Positions 8,773 through 14,311 of a DNA stretch of 27,479 nucleotides are shown piece by piece. The stretch comes from a virus. Positions within the stretch are counted from its first letter, which is position 1; every line of letters begins with the position of its first letter. The stretch lies in IMG/VR virus record IMGVR_UViG_3300020190_000292, positions 1 to 27,479 of that record, one strand, 5' to 3'. The position numbers and the translations under genes were made by a program. The notes under the pieces were generated by a model. That model was not told where the DNA came from. It worked only from the letters and a program-made list of their open reading frames with translations, and did not search any database.

Positions 8773-8904
8773 ATGGCAACAAAAAAAGAAATTCCAGCTT
8801 ACATAGAAACAGCACCTGGAAAATTTGTATTGAATCCTGCTTATGTAAAAGCAGAAGAAAAAAAAGAAACAGCAAAAACTACTACTACTAAAACTAAGAA
8901 ATAG
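8773..8904 (+). CDS. Very small Lys/Thr-rich protein
   Basis: A 43-residue reading frame, ATG 8773 to TAG 8902-8904, between two clear genes and in register with the cluster. It opens MATKKEIPAYIETAPGKFVL and ends in a Lys, Glu and Thr-rich tail (TTTTKTKK). The start has an AATAAATATAGT leader of the kind seen elsewhere, and the stop overlaps the next GTG start by one base (TAGTG), which suggests translational coupling. The middle motif APGKFVLNPAYV looks structured rather than random. No family recognised. Confidence 0.6.
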   Translation: MATKKEIPAYIETAPGKFVLNPAYVKAEEKKETAKTTTTKTKK

Positions 8905-9179
8905 TGGCAAAGTCTCCAGCATGGCAAAGATCTGAAGGAAAGAATAAGACAGGTGGTCTTAATGCTAAAGGTGTTGCTTCCTATAGAAGAGAAAATCCAG
9001 GTAGTAAACTTAAGACAGCTGTAACTACTAAACCTTCTAAACTAGACCCAGATAGTAAATCTGCTAAAAGAAGAAAAAGTTTTTGTGCTAGGTCTGCAGG
9101 ACAAATGAAAATGTTTCCAAAAGCTGCAAAAGATCCAAATAGTAGATTAAGATTAGCAAGAAAAAAATGGAATTGTTAA
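8904..9179 (+). CDS. Small basic protein with EGKN..GGLNAKG motif (DUF6321-like), GTG start
   Basis: A 91-residue basic protein beginning at GTG 8904, overlapping the preceding TAG by one base. It carries SPAWQRSEGKNKTGGLNAKG followed by VASYRRENPGS and, at residues 56-62, KRRKSFCAR, then a C-terminal RLARKKWNC. This block is one I associate with the phage family Pfam DUF6321 (recalled, not searched). Cys at 61 and 91. The highly ordered motif argues for a conserved role, perhaps virion or DNA binding given the charge, but no activity is known to me. An out-of-frame ATG at 8921 does not compete. Confidence 0.7.
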   Translation: MAKSPAWQRSEGKNKTGGLNAKGVASYRRENPGSKLKTAVTTKPSKLDPDSKSAKRRKSFCARSAGQMKMFPKAAKDPNSRLRLARKKWNC

Positions 9180-9191
9180 TTTATATATAAA

Positions 9192-9584
9192 ATGAAAAAG
9201 ACTATAAAAAAAGTTGTAGCTAAAGCACCTGTTAAAAAGACAGTAGTTAAAAAGCCTATGATGAAAAAAGACGGTTTAATGAAAAAACCTTTGCGTAAAG
9301 CTCAATATGGTGATCAAGTAAAAGAGGGACCTCTTAGTGAAGAAGATACTAAAAGAGTAGATAAACTATATAATTTTTTTGTTGATACAGGAAATAGAAT
9401 TGGTAAAGGTTCAACACCTACAATTGAAGGCTATAGTTCTGTTCCACAAAGAATGAAAGAAGAGTCTGAAAAACAAATTAGATCTAGTAATACTTTTAAT
9501 ACAAGTAAGACTAACTTCAAAAAAGGTGGCACTATAAAATCTAAACCAACTAAAAAAACTGTTTTAAAATCTAAAAAGAAATAA
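9192..9584 (+). CDS. Lys-rich cluster protein with LRKAQYG and KKGG motifs
   Basis: A 130-residue protein. Residues 1-33 are a very basic leader (Lys, Val, Met, Pro). LRKAQYG follows at residues 34-40 (9291-9311). The central part is acidic and mixed (residues 40-95), and the tail carries FKKGGTIK and ends in KSKKK. The LRKAQYG block closely matches LKKAQDG at residues 28-34 of the 10080 gene, at about the same distance from the N-terminus, so these two share a leader architecture. Possible reading: a removable or targeting leader. No enzymatic motif is visible. Confidence 0.65.
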   Translation: MKKTIKKVVAKAPVKKTVVKKPMMKKDGLMKKPLRKAQYGDQVKEGPLSEEDTKRVDKLYNFFVDTGNRIGKGSTPTIEGYSSVPQRMKEESEKQIRSSNTFNTSKTNFKKGGTIKSKPTKKTVLKSKKK

Positions 9585-9586
9585 TT

Positions 9587-9910
9587 ATGAAAACAATGAA
9601 AACATGTAAAATGGGTTGTGGAAAAATGAAATCTGGCGGACCTATTAAGAAAGTAAAAAAGATGGCAATGGGTGGAATGAAATTAGCTGATAAAAATGCT
9701 AAAACATTTATTGCTGGTATGCCTAACTCTGGACCTACAGGACCAAATTACCAAGGTATTGATACTATGAAAAAAGGGGGTATTATGAAAAAGAAATCCG
9801 GAGGAACTCTTAAACCAGTTCCTGCAGATAAAGTGGGTTTATCTAAACTTCCTACTGCTGTAAGAAATCAAATGGGTTACATGAAAAAAGGTGGAGTTAA
9901 GAAAAAATAG
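9587..9910 (+). CDS. Lys/Gly-rich protein with repeated KKGG motifs
   Basis: A 107-residue protein starting 2 bases after the previous stop. Basic Gly-rich units recur: MKTCKMGCGKMKSGGPIKKV at the start, then MGGMKLADK, MKKGGIMKKKSGG and a C-terminal YMKKGGVKKK. A CKMGCGK pair at residues 7-11 could bind metal, but only two Cys are present. Between the basic blocks lie Pro/Gly-rich stretches (MPNSGPTGPNYQG). Probably flexible and nucleic-acid binding or virion-packaged; function unknown. Stop TAG. Confidence 0.65.
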   Translation: MKTMKTCKMGCGKMKSGGPIKKVKKMAMGGMKLADKNAKTFIAGMPNSGPTGPNYQGIDTMKKGGIMKKKSGGTLKPVPADKVGLSKLPTAVRNQMGYMKKGGVKKK

Positions 9911-9912
9911 TC

Positions 9913-10077
9913 ATGGCAACTAAAAAGAAGTCAGATAAAAACTGGATACAAAAGGCTACAGCCTCTATTAAACGTAGAGGTACTGCTGGAAAATGTACTC
10001 CTATAACTAAACCTGGTTGTACTGGTAAAGCTAAAACTTTAGCACTTACATTTAAAAAAATGGCTAAAAATAAATAA
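9913..10077 (+). CDS. Small WIQKA-type basic protein
   Basis: A 54-residue protein, 14 of them Lys, from ATG 9913 to TAA 10075-10077, 2 bases after the previous stop and 2 before the next gene. It has KNWIQKATASIKRRGTAGKC, then TPITKPGCTGKAKTLALTFK and KMAKNK. The pattern of a WIQKA opening, Cys at 28 and 36 and a basic terminal helix recurs in short proteins from phages of many hosts, as I remember it, but the role is undefined. It may have been missed because it is short. Confidence 0.65.
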   Translation: MATKKKSDKNWIQKATASIKRRGTAGKCTPITKPGCTGKAKTLALTFKKMAKNK

Positions 10078-10079
10078 TC

Positions 10080-10457
10080 ATGAAAAAAACTAATAAAGTT
10101 CACCCTATTACAGCATTTAGAAAAGCTAATGAAGCTAGACAAGCTGTAGTTAAAAAGTCATTGAAAAAAGCTCAAGATGGAATTGAGACAAATGATATGA
10201 TGATTAACAAACCAGGTTCTACAGGTGGTTATAAAAATACAGGTAATCCACTTTCATCAATTGCAGGAAGTCTGCGCCCTGATATAGATCTTTTACGGGA
10301 AAAGTCTAAAGAAGCAGTAAGAGCCAACTTAAGTAATGCATATAATGATGCAATAAAAAAATATGTAAATCCAGAAACTGAGGCAATGAATAAGCTGTAT
10401 CCAAATTATCAAATACCTTCTCAGAAAAAAGGTGGAGCTATAAAAAGAAAAAAATAA
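10080..10457 (+). CDS. Lys-rich cluster protein with LKKAQDG and KKGG motifs
   Basis: A 125-residue protein, last of the small cluster. A basic leader (residues 1-27) is followed by LKKAQDG (10161-10181, residues 28-34), a Gly/Thr/Asn-rich region, a helical charged stretch (about residues 65-115), and a C-terminal QKKGGAIKRKK. Leader plus KAQ block match the 9192 protein, and the C-terminal KKGG matches several cluster members and the last gene of the window. Function unknown; virion or DNA association is suggested by composition and context. Confidence 0.65.
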   Translation: MKKTNKVHPITAFRKANEARQAVVKKSLKKAQDGIETNDMMINKPGSTGGYKNTGNPLSSIAGSLRPDIDLLREKSKEAVRANLSNAYNDAIKKYVNPETEAMNKLYPNYQIPSQKKGGAIKRKK

Positions 10458-10460
10458 AAC

Positions 10461-11159
10461 ATGCTCAATAGTACTATTACCATAAAGATGAAACAAAGGC
10501 TTAACAAGCTTGACAGTCAAGACTATGATAACATAGAATGCTGGCAAGTAGTTGAGTCTTTTAATAAAGCTCAGGTGGAATGGGCTAGAAGGCAGTTGCA
10601 TGGGATTAATCCTGTGAGAGAAGGAGATGAACAATCTACCAGAAGAAAAGATGATCTTCAGGCTCTACTTGTTACAAATGCGCTTTCTTTACAAGATAAA
10701 GATTATTATTATAGGACTACTATTCCCGGAGATTATTTACAATGGAAAAGAGTAGATGTCTTTGCTCAAAAAGGTTGTTGTGATAAAAGACGTATGACTG
10801 TTTATTTGGCAGAAGAAGGAAATCTTAATCAGCTTCTTAGAGATAAAGCAAAGCAACCAAACTTTGAATGGGCAGAAACTTTTGCCACACTAAAAGGAAA
10901 TGGTGTAAATATTTATACAAATAATGATTTTGATATTTCACAAGCAGACTTAGTTTACTATAGACAACCTATTAAAATACAAATACAAGGTTGTATAGAT
11001 CCTTATACTGGAATTGCATCTACAACAGAAGTACAATGTGAATTTAAAGATGATATTATAGAATTAATAATAGATGAAGCAGTTAGTATACTTGCTGGAG
11101 ATATTGAGTCTGGAAACCAATTCTCAAGAGGTACAGAAACTGCTGAACGTAACAACTAA
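10461..11159 (+). CDS. Structural neck/adaptor-type protein
   Basis: A 232-residue protein starting 3 bases after the previous stop. It contains RLNKLDSQDYDNIECWQVVE, then AQVEWARRQLHG, KRVDVFAQKGCC, VYYRQP and a C-terminal IIDEAVSILAGDIES. I recognise this as a conserved structural protein of uncultured Bacteroidota phages and crAss-like relatives, probably a head-to-tail adaptor or ring-type protein: small, alpha/beta, ending in a helix. The C-terminal AGDIES and GTETAERNN tail is typical of that group as I recall it. An internal Met at residue 10 is a possible alternative start. Exact place in the neck cannot be read from sequence. Confidence 0.65.
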   Translation: MLNSTITIKMKQRLNKLDSQDYDNIECWQVVESFNKAQVEWARRQLHGINPVREGDEQSTRRKDDLQALLVTNALSLQDKDYYYRTTIPGDYLQWKRVDVFAQKGCCDKRRMTVYLAEEGNLNQLLRDKAKQPNFEWAETFATLKGNGVNIYTNNDFDISQADLVYYRQPIKIQIQGCIDPYTGIASTTEVQCEFKDDIIELIIDEAVSILAGDIESGNQFSRGTETAERNN

Positions 11160-11161
11160 TT

Positions 11162-11680
11162 ATGGAAACAAAAACTAGATTATTAAAAAGAAATCCAGAG
11201 CCTACTAGAACAATTAGTAGACCAGAAGTTACTGTAACTCAACCTAAAGAAGAACCTGCTAAACCACAACCAACTCCTGATACAGGTGTAGGTGGTAGTT
11301 CATTAGATACTATGGTTGCAGCATGTGCTACAGAAATGATGAATGCTGCAATTAGTTTTCATAAATTACATTTAAAAATAAAAGGTGAAGGATCTTATGC
11401 TGCACATATTGCATTAGGTGGATTTTATGAAGGACTACACGGACATGCAGATACATTAGTTGAAGGATACCAGGGTGTATCTGAAAAATTACTTTCATAT
11501 AAAGATTCTCCAATTAGAACTTTAGATACAGTATCTGATGGTGTAGGATATTTAAGAGATTTATACAATAGCATTACCAAACTACAAGGAATGTTACCTT
11601 ATTCTGAAATAGTAAATAATCTAGACTTAGTAAAAGACTCAATTAATTCTACTAAGTACAAATTACTTTTCTTAAAATAA
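11162..11680 (+). CDS. Dps-like ferritin-fold protein (DUF5856-like)
   Basis: A 172-residue protein. Residues 1-45 are Pro/Thr/Glu-rich and probably disordered. Residues 50-172 look like a four-helix bundle of the Dps/ferritin type. The signature is FHKLHLKIKG at 66-75 (compare HWNVKG in Dps) and HADTLVEG at 95-102 (compare the Dps DxxAER helix). In E. coli Dps the ferroxidase ligands are H51, H63, D67, D78 and E82. At matching spacing this protein has H70, H82, Gly86 in place of the first Asp, D97 and E101, so four of five are kept. H67, H93 and H95 add further metal-ligand options. Similar viral proteins are grouped, as I recall, in Pfam DUF5856. Dps normally forms 12-mers that oxidise and store iron and can shield DNA. 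Its place inside the structural module suggests either a virion part or a late DNA/iron protein. Confidence 0.7.
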   Translation: METKTRLLKRNPEPTRTISRPEVTVTQPKEEPAKPQPTPDTGVGGSSLDTMVAACATEMMNAAISFHKLHLKIKGEGSYAAHIALGGFYEGLHGHADTLVEGYQGVSEKLLSYKDSPIRTLDTVSDGVGYLRDLYNSITKLQGMLPYSEIVNNLDLVKDSINSTKYKLLFLK

Positions 11681-11718
11681 TTTGCTTATTTAAAAAAGAT
11701 TTATTATATTATATTATG
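11681..11718 (+). promoter_or_regulatory. Candidate promoter before the 570-residue virion protein
   Basis: TTTG at 11681-11684 is followed 20 bases later by TATATTATATTATG (11705-11718), in a 62-base gap. This spacing fits a Bacteroidota-type -33/-7 pair (TTTG, TAnnTTTG), though the -7 match is imperfect. It sits 24 bases before the next ATG. Confidence 0.4.
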
Positions 11719-11742
11719 TTTATTAATTAAAAATTAGAAAAA

Positions 11743-13455
11743 ATGGCTTATTTTAATCATGCGTTTAGAAAAACGTTTTTAGCAACTGGTGTCTCTCAAT
11801 CTACATCAGTTACTTTATTAGACGGTTCAGTAGTTAATGCTCAAACCCAAGGAGGTGTATTAGAGACTAGTGGATTACCAACTTATGTACTTAATTCTTT
11901 ATCTGCAAGTGCAGAAGCAGATAATAGTACATATGAATCTGGTTATGTTGGAATCTTTAATTCAGGTTCACAACTATCAGCTAGTGATCAGGATCTAAAT
12001 AATTGTTGTAATGTATTTATTGCAGGTTCTGCAATATACAATAATGACAAAATTGGTCCTTTTGCAGGAGGTTATACTGAAACTAACAAGTCTAAAGTTA
12101 TTAATCCTAAATATGTATCAAGATTTTATTCTGTTGATGCATGTGAACCACAAAATGAAATAGTACACGTAGGTTCTACATATTATACATATGGTGCTGG
12201 TGCTACTGTTCCTGTAGGAGGAATAGCTAATGTTAGTTTTGCAGGTGGTCCAGCTACAGGTCTTGCAGCTAATCTTGTAAATGCGTTAATTCAACTTGAT
12301 GGTGGAACAGGAACTGGTGCAACTATTGTAGTTACTACAAATGGTTCAGGTCTAGTAACATCTTATAGTGTACTTTTAAATGGTACTGGTATTGGTAAAG
12401 GATATACTGTAGGTGATGTACTTACTATTCCTGGAGATACATCAGGTACTTTTGAAATTACAGTTACTGCTATTCAACCAACAGGATTTGATCCTATTAC
12501 AGGAGCTGGTGGTACTGCATGTTGTAAAGAATTTTTATGTGGTGAAACATATTCATTACGTTTAGATATTAAAGGTTCTCCTGCATTACGTTACTTAAAT
12601 CACAATGCTTACTTAACTGTAGATGCATATACAGGATGTTGTCCAGAAGGTTCAATTGCACCAGTTGCAGTTAACTCAACAGAAGTATTTATCAAATGGG
12701 CAGATGCTATTATTAATTCACCTATAGTAAATCCTTTTGTAAGAATTGTTGTACAAGATGAGGCTGGTGTTCTTTGGTATGCTCCAGGAACTTCTGCAGC
12801 AGATTTAGCACAATTAGGTGGTGATACTTGGGATAACTATCCTGCAGGAGTTGCTCACGTAGATGGTGCATGTGCAGGTTTAATTATTGCAGGTGCTTAT
12901 GTGGATACTAAATTTGGTGATTGTACATTCCAATTAACTGACTTCTATGAAAAAGAACCAGTTAAACTTTACTTATCTGAAGTAGACTACAATGGTGATC
13001 CATGTACATTTGATGGTATCTGTGTAGTTCATGAGTGTTTAGCAACTCAAGCTAATGGTTTAGGTGAGACTATGTTAAGAGATTTAATTCTTTCTGAGTC
13101 TTACAGACAAAACTTCTTGGCAACAGATCTACGTATCCGTGAGATTACTCAAGGAAACCAATTGGTAACTGCAATTAATAGATCAGCATTATATGATGCA
13201 TTGTATCTACAACATAATGTTCCAAGATTTAATAATCCATCAGGAGTGTTTGATAATGATCAGTACTTGCTACAACTTATTTTCCCGACTGGTTCTACTG
13301 GTTATAATTATGCAATAGATTTAATTAATGGATGGTTAAGTAATTGTGGTGTATGTCAATTAGAAGGATATGGTTGTGAAACATCTTGTGAAGTTCCTAT
13401 TACTTTTCCTCCATTACCACTTAAATCAAAACGTAAAGGAGACGTTAGATTCTAA
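11743..13455 (+). CDS. Large virion structural protein with Gly-rich beta insertion
   Basis: A 570-residue protein with its own candidate promoter upstream and a strong terminator downstream, a layout fitting an abundant virion component. It opens MAYFNHAFRKTFLATGVSQS, a start I recall from structural proteins of related uncultured phages. Residues about 146-262 form a Gly/Thr/Val-rich region with IGKGYTVGDVLTIPGD, a beta module seen as inserts in many marine phage virion proteins. Cys pairs (CC at about 86 and 257, CC in YTGCCPEG) and the C-terminal CGVCQLEGYGCETSC suggest disulphides or metal. The C-terminal part (residues 435-500) reads like a helical interaction region (LRDLILSESYRQNFLATDLR). 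It may be an auxiliary capsid, tail-tube or surface protein; I cannot decide which. Codon choice drifts towards TTC/AAC near the end. Confidence 0.65.
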   Translation: MAYFNHAFRKTFLATGVSQSTSVTLLDGSVVNAQTQGGVLETSGLPTYVLNSLSASAEADNSTYESGYVGIFNSGSQLSASDQDLNNCCNVFIAGSAIYNNDKIGPFAGGYTETNKSKVINPKYVSRFYSVDACEPQNEIVHVGSTYYTYGAGATVPVGGIANVSFAGGPATGLAANLVNALIQLDGGTGTGATIVVTTNGSGLVTSYSVLLNGTGIGKGYTVGDVLTIPGDTSGTFEITVTAIQPTGFDPITGAGGTACCKEFLCGETYSLRLDIKGSPALRYLNHNAYLTVDAYTGCCPEGSIAPVAVNSTEVFIKWADAIINSPIVNPFVRIVVQDEAGVLWYAPGTSAADLAQLGGDTWDNYPAGVAHVDGACAGLIIAGAYVDTKFGDCTFQLTDFYEKEPVKLYLSEVDYNGDPCTFDGICVVHECLATQANGLGETMLRDLILSESYRQNFLATDLRIREITQGNQLVTAINRSALYDALYLQHNVPRFNNPSGVFDNDQYLLQLIFPTGSTGYNYAIDLINGWLSNCGVCQLEGYGCETSCEVPITFPPLPLKSKRKGDVRF

Positions 13456-13481
13456 ATTAGAATTACAGTAATTATCAATAT

Positions 13482-13517
13482 AAGGGGAGCAGAGTTTCAA
13501 ACTCCTCCCCTTTTTTT
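13482..13517 (+). terminator. Intrinsic terminator after the 570-residue virion gene
   Basis: AAGGGGAG (13482-13489), a two-base CA bulge, GAGTT (13492-13496), loop TCA, then AACTC (13500-13504) and CTCCCCTT (13505-13512). The arms pair perfectly apart from the bulge and run into seven T residues (13511-13517). The next gene begins 13 bases later. Confidence 0.88.
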
Positions 13518-13530
13518 ATAATAAAATATT

Positions 13531-14091
13531 ATGGCAAATCATGTATTAAGTTTAGAGGTTCCTTTGGTAATGAATCCTTGTATTTTAAAGTTATTTGATA
13601 CAAGTGTTTATAATATTTTATTACCTGTAACTTGTCCAACTTTAAATGTAACAGTACCTGGATTTAATTATTCTAATGAAATTACAGGAAGTATTATAGA
13701 TGATTTTATAAATACAAGTCAGTTAACACTAACTGCTTGTGATTTACAATTGCAATCTACAAATTGTGGAAGTGAATATGTAAACTTACCAGATGGAATA
13801 TACATTATTAAGTATAGTGTATCACCTAATGAAATAGTTTATGTAGAATATAACCATATGAGAATTACAGAAGCTTTAAATAAATATTACAATATTCTTT
13901 GTGATGTTGATGTAAATGCCTGTGATCCTCCATTTAAAACTAAACAAAGATTAGAAGAATTAAGATTAATTAAAATGTATTTAGATGCTGCAGTAGCAAA
14001 AGTAGAGTACTGTCATGAGCCTCAAAAAGGTATGAGTCTTTATAACTATGCACTGAAGTTACTAAATAAATTAAGTTGTACTAATTGTTAA
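13531..14091 (+). CDS. Conserved phage virion protein, function unknown
   Basis: A 186-residue protein starting 13 bases after the terminator, so its message must come from read-through or from a promoter inside the terminator region. It opens MANHVLSLEVPLVMNPCILK. The N-terminal half looks like a beta sandwich, containing LPDGIYIIKYSVSPN and VYVEYNHMRITEAL (about residues 88-113). The C-terminal half is helical (residues 125-175) and ends in LSCTNC. I recall close relatives in crAss-like and marine Bacteroidota phages, annotated only as hypothetical or tail-associated. Ten Cys are present, several paired (CD, CPTL, CTNC). A surface adaptor or a carrier for the Cys-rich proteins downstream is a reasonable guess. 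Confidence 0.6.
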   Translation: MANHVLSLEVPLVMNPCILKLFDTSVYNILLPVTCPTLNVTVPGFNYSNEITGSIIDDFINTSQLTLTACDLQLQSTNCGSEYVNLPDGIYIIKYSVSPNEIVYVEYNHMRITEALNKYYNILCDVDVNACDPPFKTKQRLEELRLIKMYLDAAVAKVEYCHEPQKGMSLYNYALKLLNKLSCTNC

Positions 14092-14100
14092 TTATTTAAA

Positions 14101-14110
14101 AACCAACAAA
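14101..14110 (+). promoter_or_regulatory. Leader motif AACCAACAAA before the zinc-ribbon gene
   Basis: AACCAACAAA ends 2 bases before ATG 14113, preceded by ATTTAAA. It is identical to the copies before 4005 and 6992. Confidence 0.5.
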
Positions 14111-14112
14111 TT

Positions 14113-14310
14113 ATGGCTAAATGTGCAAATTGCGGAGCTACTCTTGGATGTGGTTGTCAAAAGAGAACCTTATCTAATGGAAGTATAGGATGTGTTAATT
14201 GTGCTGGTAAGGCACCATCTACTACATCAACTAAAAATACTGTGAAATCTAGAACAGCACCAACAGGTGCAAATGGATATCATGACTTAAAAAAATTTAT
14301 AAATAGATAA
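14113..14310 (+). CDS. Small zinc-ribbon-like protein
   Basis: A 65-residue protein with six Cys in the first 30 residues: C4, C7, C13, C15, C27 and C30, spaced CxxC-x5-CxC-x11-CxxC. The two CxxC knuckles fit a one-zinc ribbon, with the CxC pair possibly adding a second site. The segment GCGCQKRTLSNGSIGCVNC matches, from memory, short zinc-finger proteins in related phages. The second half is Thr/Ser/Lys-rich and ends YHDLKKFINR. It stands one base before the 785-residue gene, so it is probably translated with it. DNA binding or a small virion joint are both possible. Confidence 0.65.
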   Translation: MAKCANCGATLGCGCQKRTLSNGSIGCVNCAGKAPSTTSTKNTVKSRTAPTGANGYHDLKKFINR

Positions 14311-14311
14311 A

